Shown here: piece by piece, positions 41,221-48,523 of the stretch
How the letters are laid out: every line of letters starts with the position of its first letter
Numbering within the stretch: the first letter of the stretch is position 1
The notes under the pieces: model-generated
What the model was told of the DNA's origin: nothing
What the model saw: the letters and a program-made list of their open reading frames with translations, nothing else
The model's database searches: none
Position numbers and translations under genes: made by a program
Source: Ruminococcaceae bacterium FB2012
Lineage (GTDB): Bacteria > Bacillota > Clostridia > Oscillospirales > Ruminococcaceae
Direction: 5' to 3'
Assembly (NCBI GenBank): GCA_900104495.1
Contig: FMXS01000007.1
Span: 62,001 to 126,000, forward strand
Length of the DNA stretch: 64,000 bases

Positions 41221-41405
41221 CAGAGATAAAGAACAGATGTTCGATACGTTCAGACCGCTCCTCCTCCCCGTGGAGGAGCTTTATTAGGCCTTTGTAATCG
41301 AACATAGGTTCTGTTCTCCGGGAGCATCCTGCCCGTCCACTCGGGGCGGGAGTCCCATGTACGCAAAAGATGACAGCGCATTTTGTAATTGGAGGGAAGA
41401 CAAAA
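41221..41405 (+). ncRNA. Structured leader or small RNA before the sigma-like operon
   Basis: A long interrupted stem pairs AGAACAG (about 41228-41234) with CTGTTCT (about 41311-41317) and ATGTTCGAT with ATCGAACAT; inside lies a perfect GCTCCTCC / GGAGGAGC hairpin (about 41257-41279). A second GC-rich hairpin (CCTGCCCG / CGGGGCGG) follows at about 41328-41350. The ribosome binding site is after these. It is too compact for 6S RNA and matches no riboswitch I know, so it is reported as an unclassified structured RNA, either a cis-acting leader or an independent transcript. Confidence 0.5.
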
Positions 41406-41651
41406 ATGACGGAGCTGATAAAACAGTACGAAAGAGATATAGCGATGATCCGCGGACGGATCACCGAGCTTTCCGCCCGCAAGGGCTCTGAGGAGGAAGG
41501 CAGCCTGCGTGACCGCATCGAGCTGCTTCGCACCGAAATGTACGAGCTTATGTATTCTGTGGCGCTGATGCGCAAGGAGACGGGGCCAAAGCCTATCACT
41601 CCGAGCATGGCGGCACTTATGTCAAAGGCGTCGGGTGATGCGGCTTGCTGA
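41406..41651 (+). CDS. Small coiled-coil protein upstream of a sigma-like protein
   Basis: An 81-residue soluble, charged protein (TELIKQYERDIAMIRGRITEL, then LRDRIELLRTEMYELMYSVAL) predicted to form two amphipathic helices, possibly a helical hairpin. GGAGGG precedes the ATG. Its stop codon overlaps the TTG start of the sigma-like gene. Paired small genes of this kind, helical protein then sigma-70 region-4 protein, are common in phage and integrative elements of Clostridia, where the first may act as partner or antagonist. No phage genes are near, so the relation is inference. Confidence 0.7.
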   Translation: MTELIKQYERDIAMIRGRITELSARKGSEEEGSLRDRIELLRTEMYELMYSVALMRKETGPKPITPSMAALMSKASGDAAC

Positions 41652-41941
41652 GGATCAGCTTTGACGAGCTTTCGGGTCTCGGAGCCTCCGGTGTCACCGA
41701 CGAATACAGGCATCTTGTGGGCAGCTATCCCAAGCTGCTGGCGGCGGTGCTGAAAGAAAATTTGACTAAAACGCAAAAGTATTATATAATACTATATTAT
41801 AGGGACGGTATGACCATGGAGGAGATAGCAAAGCTCTGCGGAGTGAACCGCTCTACCGTCTCACGGACCCTCAAACGGGCGCGGGAGCGCCTTAAAAGGG
41901 CTATCCACTGCGAACTGGTAAAAAAAGCGATAAAGAGGTGA
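41645..41941 (+). CDS. Sigma-70 region 4-like DNA-binding protein
   Basis: A 98-residue protein with a C-terminal helix-turn-helix of the sigma-70 region 4 type (YYRDGMTMEEIAKLCGVNRS then TVSRTLKRARERLKRAI, about 50-90). The N-terminal half has no region 2, so it is not a full ECF factor but resembles short sigma-like proteins of phages and mobile elements. The start is TTG at 41645, after GGTGATG inside the previous gene. The decarboxylase gene follows five bases later, so this possible regulator is in the same transcript as yaaO, darA, holB and ricT. Confidence 0.75.
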   Translation: MLRISFDELSGLGASGVTDEYRHLVGSYPKLLAAVLKENLTKTQKYYIILYYRDGMTMEEIAKLCGVNRSTVSRTLKRARERLKRAIHCELVKKAIKR

Positions 41942-41945
41942 CAGT

Positions 41946-43283
41946 ATGTCCGATACGCCGATATACGATTTTGTGAAGTCCTACAATGAAAGCGGCACCG
42001 TGAGGATGCATATGCCCGGGCACAAGGGGCAGGCGCTTCTCGGCGCCGAAAGGCTGGATATTACCGAGATAAAGGGTGCGGACTATCTGTACGAGGCCGA
42101 AGGCATCATCCGCAGGAGCGAGGAAATTGCCTCCGGGCTGTACGGTTCGGCGCGGACGCTGTTCTCCACGGAGGGGTCTTCCTTTTCCATAAAGGGGATG
42201 CTGGCCTGCGCAAAGGCTTTTCTCGGGGCCGGGGCGAGGTTCGCCGCCGCCAGGAACTGTCACCGGGCTTTTCTCAACGGGTGCATCCTGCTTGACATTG
42301 ACCCGATGTGGATATTTCCCGGGAAAAGCTCCCGGTCGGTCTGCTCCTCGGAAGTGACGGCGGAGGATGTCCGGCGTACACTGGAACAGGACCCAAGTAT
42401 CAGAGCGGTATACATCACCTCTCCCGATTACTTCGGAAATATGTCGGACATTGCCGGGATAGCGGAAGTCTGTCACCGCAAAGGGGCGATCTTGCTTGTG
42501 GACAACGCCCACGGCGCCTATCTGAAATTTGCGGGAGAGGGCCTGCATCCTCTGGACTGCGGAGCGGACCTCTGCTGCGACTCGGTCCACAAGACCCTTC
42601 CTGCGCTGACGGGGGCGAGCCTGCTCCACATTTCCAAGAGGGCTCCCCACGGACTGGCGGAACGGGCCCCGGAGGAGATGTCGCTCTTCGGCTCCACGAG
42701 CCCAAGCTATGTGATAATGCAGAGCATCGAACGGTGTATGCTTGAGCTGAAAAACGGGCTGTCGGAGGGCATCCGGAAGTTTTGCAAAGAGGTCAGCGCA
42801 CACAAGGCCCGGCTTTTGTCGGCGGGGTTTGAGCTGGCGGGGCAGGAGCCCATGAAGATCACTCTTTCGGCGGCGGTGAAGGGCCGGTCCGGCGGCGAGC
42901 TGGCGGAGCATCTGCGTAAAAAGGGCATCGAGCCCGAGTACGCGGACAGGCTTTACGTTGTGCTGATGCCCACGCCTTACAACCGTCCCGGGGACCTTGA
43001 AGCGGTGACGTCGGTGCTTGAAGCTCTGCCGGACAAAGGGGCTCCCCTCTTGTCCGACGACCCGGAGATAAGCGTCCCGAAGAAGGCAATGTCCCCGCGG
43101 GAGGCGTATTTCCGGCCTTTCAGACGCATCCCCGTGGAGGAAGCCGTGGGAAAAGTCTGCGCCCGGACGGCAATGTCCTGCCAGCCCTCGATACCGGTCA
43201 TCGCCGGAGGAGAGGTCTTTGACGAAAAAATTATTAAAATTCTCAAAAACTATGGAATTTTCCGGGCAGATGTGGTAGAATAG
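41946..43283 (+). CDS. Orn/Lys/Arg decarboxylase-like PLP enzyme (YaaO type)
   Basis: A 445-residue fold-type I PLP enzyme related to arginine/lysine/ornithine decarboxylases. The opening MHMPGHKG, the FSTEGSSFSIKGML loop, the PLP Asp in ILLVDNAHGAYL and the Schiff-base Lys in SVHKTLPALTGAS are all diagnostic. The length matches YaaO/SpeA-like short forms without the N-terminal wing domain. It opens the conserved YaaO-(tmk)-YaaQ-(YaaR)-HolB-YaaT order of Firmicutes; tmk and yaaR are missing here. GAGGTGA precedes the ATG. It probably makes agmatine or cadaverine for polyamine synthesis; the substrate is not certain. Confidence 0.88.
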   Translation: MSDTPIYDFVKSYNESGTVRMHMPGHKGQALLGAERLDITEIKGADYLYEAEGIIRRSEEIASGLYGSARTLFSTEGSSFSIKGMLACAKAFLGAGARFAAARNCHRAFLNGCILLDIDPMWIFPGKSSRSVCSSEVTAEDVRRTLEQDPSIRAVYITSPDYFGNMSDIAGIAEVCHRKGAILLVDNAHGAYLKFAGEGLHPLDCGADLCCDSVHKTLPALTGASLLHISKRAPHGLAERAPEEMSLFGSTSPSYVIMQSIERCMLELKNGLSEGIRKFCKEVSAHKARLLSAGFELAGQEPMKITLSAAVKGRSGGELAEHLRKKGIEPEYADRLYVVLMPTPYNRPGDLEAVTSVLEALPDKGAPLLSDDPEISVPKKAMSPREAYFRPFRRIPVEEAVGKVCARTAMSCQPSIPVIAGGEVFDEKIIKILKNYGIFRADVVE

Positions 43284-43323
43284 AATCAATGCACGGAGTA
43301 CTGTAAAAACGGAGGTACTGATA

Positions 43324-43647
43324 ATGAAACTCGTATATGCAATAGTAAACGACGACGATACATACGCGGTGACGAAGGAGCTTCAGAAGCACGGGATAAG
43401 AGCCACAAAGCTGTCATCCACGGGGAGCTTTCTGTCAAGGGGAAACACCACCTTCATGATCTGCTGCAAGGACGAAGAGGTGGAAACCGTCATCGAGAGC
43501 TGCCGGGCCCATTCCCGCAAGCGCAAGCAGGTAGTTTCGGCAAGCACTATCTCGGAGGGTTCCATGAGCCTCGGCCAGCCGGTGGAGGTAACCATCGGCG
43601 GCGCGACCATATTCGTCACCGACATCGAAAGGTTCGAGCAGGTCTGA
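43324..43647 (+). CDS. darA: Cyclic-di-AMP receptor DarA (PstA/YaaQ)
   Basis: A 107-residue PII-like protein that binds cyclic-di-AMP. It has the family opening MKLVYAIVND, the loop GIRATKLSSTGSFLSRGNTTF and the closing VEVTIGGATIFV-type strand that match B. subtilis PstA/DarA along the whole chain. CGGAGG precedes the ATG. It lies directly before holB, as in many Firmicutes. Its downstream partner is unknown in most bacteria; PII-like folds usually signal through protein contacts. With gdpP at 28117 it indicates a working cyclic-di-AMP system; the synthase (disA or cdaA) is outside the window. Confidence 0.93.
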   Translation: MKLVYAIVNDDDTYAVTKELQKHGIRATKLSSTGSFLSRGNTTFMICCKDEEVETVIESCRAHSRKRKQVVSASTISEGSMSLGQPVEVTIGGATIFVTDIERFEQV

Positions 43648-43648
43648 T

Positions 43649-44626
43649 ATGAAGCTGTATTCAAACGAGGAAAACAAACGGCTGATCTCCCTGCTGACCG
43701 CCAAGGGCCGTGAGCCCCATTCGGTGATAATCACCGGGGAGAGGGGTTCCGGGCGAAGGACGCTGGCGAAATATCTGGCGGCCTCGCTGATGTGCGAAAG
43801 TCATTCCGGGAAGCCCTGCGGGGTCTGCAAGAGCTGCCGTATGCTGGAGGACGGGAATCATCCCGACTTCATCACGGCAAAGGCCAACGAGAACGGCAAC
43901 TACAAGCTGGATGACATCCGCGCACTGGTGACGGACTCGGTGATAAAGCCCAACGAGGGGGAACTGAAAGTCTATCTGATACCCGACTTCGACCGCTCGG
44001 TGAACACGGCTGCGGCGGTACAGAACGTGCTGCTGAAATTCATCGAGGAGCCGCCTCCCCACTGCGTCGTCATACTGACGGCGGTGACGAAGGAGATCTT
44101 CCTGCCCACGGTGATCTCGCGGTGCATCTTCCTGGGGACGGAGCGCTGCACCAAGCAGCAGGCGGAGCAATGGCTGACGGAAAAAGGCACCTTCGGACAG
44201 GACGACATAATCCGGGCGGTGAGCTGCTGCGGCGGGAACTTCGGGCGGTGCCTGGAATTTCTCGAAGGCGGAGAGCTGCCTGCGGCCTTTGAGTGCGCCA
44301 AGGCGGTCTGCGCGGGGATGCTCCGCAGGGACGAGTATCAGATACTCAAAGCGCTGTTTATGTGCGACGGAAAGAAGGCTCAGCTTCGTCAGGCGCTGGT
44401 GTTCCTTTCGGAGATACTTCGGGGGGCCTGTCTGATAAGCCTCGGGACTGTCCCGGAGGACTGCTGTTTTGAAAGCGGAGCCTCGCAGCTCTCGTCCATG
44501 CTGGGAAGCGAACGCTCGGAGGAGCTTTACCGTCTTGTGACGGAATATATCGGGCGTCTGGATTCCAACTGCAACCAAGCCCTGACCGTCAATTCGCTGA
44601 CGGGGGAGATATTTGTCAGACTGTAA
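43649..44626 (+). CDS. holB: DNA polymerase III delta-prime subunit
   Basis: A 325-residue clamp-loader subunit. The P-loop ITGERGSGRRTLAKYL lacks the Walker Lys, as expected for the non-ATPase delta prime. A zinc-binding knuckle (CGVCKSCRML preceded by Cys in LMCES) and the SRC-type motif in VISRCIFL are present, as is KFIEEPPPHCVVIL. The C-terminal helical collar domain follows. The gene begins one base after the darA stop and overlaps the upstream part of ricT's frame; ricT itself starts 16 bases after. The darA-holB-ricT order is conserved in Firmicutes. Confidence 0.92.
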   Translation: MKLYSNEENKRLISLLTAKGREPHSVIITGERGSGRRTLAKYLAASLMCESHSGKPCGVCKSCRMLEDGNHPDFITAKANENGNYKLDDIRALVTDSVIKPNEGELKVYLIPDFDRSVNTAAAVQNVLLKFIEEPPPHCVVILTAVTKEIFLPTVISRCIFLGTERCTKQQAEQWLTEKGTFGQDDIIRAVSCCGGNFGRCLEFLEGGELPAAFECAKAVCAGMLRRDEYQILKALFMCDGKKAQLRQALVFLSEILRGACLISLGTVPEDCCFESGASQLSSMLGSERSEELYRLVTEYIGRLDSNCNQALTVNSLTGEIFVRL

Positions 44627-44642
44627 TACTGGAGGAAAGAAT

Positions 44643-45506
44643 ATGATAAAGATCATCGGTGTGAGATTCAAGTCCGTGGGGAAGATCTACTACTTCGACC
44701 CTGCGGGACTGGAAATAAAAATGGGCGACAGCGTCATCGTGGAGACCGCCCGGGGCGTGGAGTGCGGTGAGGTGGCCCTTGTCGATCACGAGATCGACGA
44801 GACCAGGTTCTCCAATCCGCTGAAAAAGGTCATCAGAGTGGCCACAAAGCAGGATTTCGCTCAGATCGAACGCAACAAGAAAAAGGAAGAGGACGCTTTC
44901 AGGATCTGCGAGAAGAAGATAGCGGAGCATAAGCTGAAAATGAACCTTATCGAGGTGGAGTGTACCTTCGACAACAGCAAACTGCTGTTCTACTTCACCG
45001 CCGAGAACAGGGTGGATTTCAGAGAGCTGGTCAAGGACCTGGCTTCGGTGTTCCGCACCAGGATAGAACTTCGGCAGATAGGCGTCCGGGACGAGGCTAA
45101 GATGCTTGGGGGCTTAGGCATCTGCGGACAGCCCTTCTGCTGTTCCCGGTTTCTGGGGGAGTTTCATCCCGTGTCCATAAAAATGGCAAAGGAGCAGTCC
45201 CTGTCACTTAACCCCACGAAGATCTCCGGCACCTGCGGACGGCTTATGTGCTGTCTTAAATACGAGCAGGACAGCTACGAGGAGCTTTACCGCACCACTC
45301 CCAAGGCGGGGTCTATCGTCAAGACGGCCGAAGGCAAGGGCGTGGTCGAGGACGCCAATCTGCTCACGGGCAAGCTCCGTGTCAAGCTGGACAAGAGCGA
45401 CAACGTCATCACCGTCAGCAAGGACGAGGTGGAAGTCATCCGCGCCGGTGTGGAGCGGGTCAATAAGAACGAAATGAAAGCTCTCAAGGGGCTTGAAGAC
45501 AATTAA
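44643..45506 (+). CDS. ricT: PSP1-domain protein RicT (YaaT)
   Basis: A 287-residue protein of the PSP1/YaaT family. Conserved parts are IIGVRFKSVGKIYYFDP at the start, RTRIELRQIGVRDEAKMLGGLGICG in the middle, and two pairs of cysteines, GQPFCCSRFL and RLMCCLKYE, that bind an iron-sulfur cluster in the B. subtilis RicAFT complex (affecting RNase Y, biofilm and sporulation). RicA and RicF are not in this window. GGAGG is well placed before the ATG at 44643. The C-terminal part, rich in Lys and Glu, is typical. The TIR gene follows 14 bases later in the same direction. Confidence 0.92.
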   Translation: MIKIIGVRFKSVGKIYYFDPAGLEIKMGDSVIVETARGVECGEVALVDHEIDETRFSNPLKKVIRVATKQDFAQIERNKKKEEDAFRICEKKIAEHKLKMNLIEVECTFDNSKLLFYFTAENRVDFRELVKDLASVFRTRIELRQIGVRDEAKMLGGLGICGQPFCCSRFLGEFHPVSIKMAKEQSLSLNPTKISGTCGRLMCCLKYEQDSYEELYRTTPKAGSIVKTAEGKGVVEDANLLTGKLRVKLDKSDNVITVSKDEVEVIRAGVERVNKNEMKALKGLEDN

Positions 45507-45520
45507 GAGGGCCCTTTGAA

Positions 45521-47140
45521 ATGAAGCTGATAATGTTCGGCAGGGACACGGATGCCACGGGAAGGAAAAAGCGGATATACATAGCGGGAGCACCCGGCTC
45601 CGGGGCTCTGCTGAAAGGGCTGGCAAAGAGCATACTCGGGGTCTGCGACTGCGAATGCTACATCGACATCGGCGGGGATGAAAGCGATCCCTCGGACCGG
45701 AGCGTTCAGATAGAGCAGATGGACCTTGCGGTCTTTGCGGTGACGAAGGCCTTTCTGACGGCGCACTGTCCCGGGCGGGAGTTCGACCTCGTCTGCGCCC
45801 GTGAGAAGAACATCCCCATTCTGCCCATACTTTGCGAGGCGGGGCTGGAAACGCTTTTCAGCCGTGTCTGCGGGCATTATCACCTGCTGGACGCCCGCAA
45901 AGAGGAGTTTTCCTACGAGCTTTCGGAATATCTGACCTCCCGCTTCGACGATTACATCCGACTGGCGGAGGAAAAGGACCCCGTCAGATACCGCGCCTTT
46001 CTCAGCTACCGCAAAAAGGACAGGTCCGAGGCCGTGAAGCTGCTGGGGATGATACAGTCCTACCCCGTCTGCTTAGACACGGCGGTGTGGTTCGACGATT
46101 TTCTTACCAAAGGTGAAAACTACGACCGAAACATCGACGCCGCGCTGAGGGGCGCCGATTTTGTGCTGCTGGCGGTGACGCCCTCGGTGCTGGAGGCATC
46201 GGGCGGGGCGCCCAATTATGTGGAAAGCATCGAATATCCACACGCGCAGGCTTACGGCAAGCCGATAATAGCCGTGGAGATGCAGCCCGTGGACCGCCGG
46301 GAGTTCGCAAGGCGGTTCCCGAAGGCGGTACTCGTTTCGCCCCGTGAGCTTGGGAACGTCCTCGGGCAGCTTTACGGCAGGCCATGTACGGCTCCGCCCG
46401 TCATCGACGCTGAAACGGCCTGCAATCTGGGCAAGCTGTATCTGAAAGGCGAAAGGGTATACAAAAACCCCGGCCTCGGGTGCAGACTTTTGCAGGAGGC
46501 ATCCAGACACGGCAGCTGGGAGGCCGACTGGCGGCTGGCGAAGATATGCGCCGAAGGCATCATCGCCGACAGGGACTATGACAACGCTCTGAGATACTAC
46601 GAGCAGTGCGCGGTGAGGATAGTCAAGGAATCCCAAGGGCTGACTGCCGCAGGAAAAGCCGGCGGGAATTATTTCATCAGCCTGTGCATCTGTCAGGCGA
46701 ATATGCTTTTGGAATACTCGGAGCTTTGCAGGCGGTTCTGCCGTGACCCCGGACTGCGGAGAAAAATACTTATCACCAACAGCAGCGACTACATCAAGGT
46801 CTGCGAACTGCTTCGGGACCAGGGTATGCAGAGCGAAAGAGTCAACCCGGGAAACGGGCTGCTGGAGCTGGGCTGTCTGAACTCAGAGGACGGCAATGCC
46901 GGAGAGGCTCTCCGGATATTCGACTTGGCGGAGGAGTATTTCGACGTCCTGTTCCCCGACAGGAAGAAGCTGTTCCCGGCATCTCAGCTGGCAAGGCTTT
47001 ACTCCGGACGAGGCAAGACAAGGATGTATCAAGCCAAAGCCTTGTCAGACCCGGCCCTTTTTGCGGCGGGAAAGGCTGACCTTGAAAAGGGTCTTTCCTA
47101 CTCCCGGTGGATAGAACGGGTATACGGACGGGACTTTTAG
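45521..47140 (+). CDS. Tandem TIR-like domain protein with Sel1/TPR-like repeats
   Basis: A 539-residue soluble protein. Residues about 155-290 form a TIR domain: YRAFLSYRKKD, VWFDDFLTKGENYDRNIDAAL, GADFVLLAVTPSVLE, then Glu238 eight residues before a Gly-Lys-Pro-Ile turn, the same spacing as the catalytic Glu642 of SARM1. Residues about 17-110 look like a second, more divergent TIR: KRIYIAGAPGSG, MDLAVFAVTKAFL, then Glu87 with the same spacing to EKNIPILPI. Residues about 297-535 are helical Sel1/TPR-like repeats (LGKLYLKGERVYKNPGLGCRLL, NALRYYEQC). TIR domains with the Glu often hydrolyse NAD or make signalling nucleotides. The gene follows ricT by 14 bases. Its ribosome binding site is weak (GAGGG). 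Defence or internal signalling are both possible. Confidence 0.82.
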   Translation: MKLIMFGRDTDATGRKKRIYIAGAPGSGALLKGLAKSILGVCDCECYIDIGGDESDPSDRSVQIEQMDLAVFAVTKAFLTAHCPGREFDLVCAREKNIPILPILCEAGLETLFSRVCGHYHLLDARKEEFSYELSEYLTSRFDDYIRLAEEKDPVRYRAFLSYRKKDRSEAVKLLGMIQSYPVCLDTAVWFDDFLTKGENYDRNIDAALRGADFVLLAVTPSVLEASGGAPNYVESIEYPHAQAYGKPIIAVEMQPVDRREFARRFPKAVLVSPRELGNVLGQLYGRPCTAPPVIDAETACNLGKLYLKGERVYKNPGLGCRLLQEASRHGSWEADWRLAKICAEGIIADRDYDNALRYYEQCAVRIVKESQGLTAAGKAGGNYFISLCICQANMLLEYSELCRRFCRDPGLRRKILITNSSDYIKVCELLRDQGMQSERVNPGNGLLELGCLNSEDGNAGEALRIFDLAEEYFDVLFPDRKKLFPASQLARLYSGRGKTRMYQAKALSDPALFAAGKADLEKGLSYSRWIERVYGRDF

Positions 47141-47177
47141 CAGGATCAGACGATATATACTGTAAAGGAGAAAGCAT

Positions 47178-48458
47178 ATGATACGTTTCAAAAACGGACT
47201 TGTGATGACGCTTGAGGGCGGCTGTGAGGCCGAAAAGAAGGAAGTCTGGGTGGAAGGGGACAAGGTCTGCTTTGTGGGCGTCCCCACGGATGAACAGCTG
47301 AAAAATGCTGTATTTGAGAAGGAATACGACCTGGAGGGCGACCTGCTTATGCCTTCCTTCAAGAACGCACATACCCACTCGGCAATGACCTTCCTGCGGT
47401 CCTATGCGGACGATCTGCCTTTGCAGGACTGGCTGTTCAAACAGGTGTTCCCCATGGAGGCCAAGCTGACGGGGGAGGACGTTTACTGGTTCTCGCGGCT
47501 GGCGATACTGGAATATCTGACAAGCGGAGTATCCGCGTCCTTTGATATGTATTTCGAGCTGGACGACTATGTGCGTGCCAACATCGAGAGCGGTTTCCGC
47601 ACGGTGCTTTGCGGAGCCGTCAGCGGAGAGGGCGAAAACGCAAAAGTCCTTGAAGAGCGGTATCTGAAATACAACGGCATCGATCCGCTTATCTCCATGC
47701 GGCTGGGATTCCACGCGGAATACACCGCCAGCCGCGAGCTTCTTGAAGGCATCGCGGAGCTGGCGGAGAAATACAAGGTGCCTGTCAGCGTCCACAATTC
47801 GGAGACGGCAAAGGAAGTCCGGGAATGCATCGAAAAATACGGCAAGACCCCCACACGCCTCTTTGACGATCTCGGCATTTACAAATACGGCGGGGCAGGT
47901 TTCCACTGCGTACACTTCGCTCCCGAGGATATGGACATTTTCAGGGAGCGCGGAGTTTTCGCGGTGAGCTGTCCCGGGTCCAACTCGAAGCTGGCAAGCG
48001 GCATCGCACCTGTCACGGATATGCTCGCCCGGGGCGTGAAGGTGGGTCTCGGCACCGACGGCCCTGCTTCAAACAACGCTTTGGATATGTTCAGAGAGAT
48101 GTATCTGCTGACGGTGCTGCAAAAGCTGAGAAACAATGATGCGGCTGCCCTGCCCGCCGACGAGGTGCTGAAGATCGCCTGCTGCGCTTCGGCGGAGACT
48201 ATGGGCCTTGCCGACTGCGGATGCATAGCCGTCGGCAAGGCGGCGGACCTTATCGTCATCGGGCTGAAAAAGCCCTCGATGCAGCCCGTAAACAACATAG
48301 CGAAGAACCTCGTTTACAGCGGTTCCAAAGAGAACGTGCGGATGACGGTCATCGCGGGAAAGGTAAGGTATCTTGACGGAGAATTCTTCGTCGGTGAGGA
48401 CGCGGCGCGGATATACGCCAAATGCAGCGAACTGACGGAAGCCCTTAAAAAAAGATAA
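47178..48458 (+). CDS. Amidohydrolase, MTA/SAH deaminase-like
   Basis: A 426-residue metal-dependent hydrolase of the amidohydrolase superfamily, subgroup of 5'-methylthioadenosine/S-adenosylhomocysteine deaminases and the ATZ/TRZ type. Metal ligands are seen in NAHTHSAM (first His pair), VSVHNSET, HCVHFAP (His) and the Asp of GLGTDGPASNN; the substrate Glu lies in VHNSE. The C-terminal beta domain has GKAADLIVIGL. The DLEGDLLMPSFKNAHTH N-terminal turn and full length are normal. AAAGGAG precedes the ATG. The likely reaction is deamination of an adenine nucleoside in methyl-group recycling; substrate assignment is inference. A terminator follows. Confidence 0.86.
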   Translation: MIRFKNGLVMTLEGGCEAEKKEVWVEGDKVCFVGVPTDEQLKNAVFEKEYDLEGDLLMPSFKNAHTHSAMTFLRSYADDLPLQDWLFKQVFPMEAKLTGEDVYWFSRLAILEYLTSGVSASFDMYFELDDYVRANIESGFRTVLCGAVSGEGENAKVLEERYLKYNGIDPLISMRLGFHAEYTASRELLEGIAELAEKYKVPVSVHNSETAKEVRECIEKYGKTPTRLFDDLGIYKYGGAGFHCVHFAPEDMDIFRERGVFAVSCPGSNSKLASGIAPVTDMLARGVKVGLGTDGPASNNALDMFREMYLLTVLQKLRNNDAAALPADEVLKIACCASAETMGLADCGCIAVGKAADLIVIGLKKPSMQPVNNIAKNLVYSGSKENVRMTVIAGKVRYLDGEFFVGEDAARIYAKCSELTEALKKR

Positions 48459-48470
48459 CCGAAACACAAA

Positions 48471-48509
48471 AACGGCAGCCGCCCCATCAGGGCAGCCGCC
48501 GTATTTTTA
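48471..48509. terminator. Bidirectional terminator between convergent genes
   Basis: Stem ACGGC / GCCGT with inner GCCC / GGGC, an A run on the left and a T run on the right. It can end both the amidohydrolase transcript and the dockerin-protein transcript. Confidence 0.85.
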
Positions 48510-48523
48510 TGCTTTGGAAAGGG

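Noticed and set aside
41221..41405. 6S RNA or SRP RNA
   Set aside because: The main stem closes over about 90 bases, too short for 6S; the SRP signature GGAAG/AGCAGCC loops are absent.
41111..41776. Minus-strand open frame of 221 codons over the leader and the two small genes
   Set aside because: It overlaps a consensus promoter and two better supported plus-strand genes with good start signals and a recognisable DNA-binding domain.
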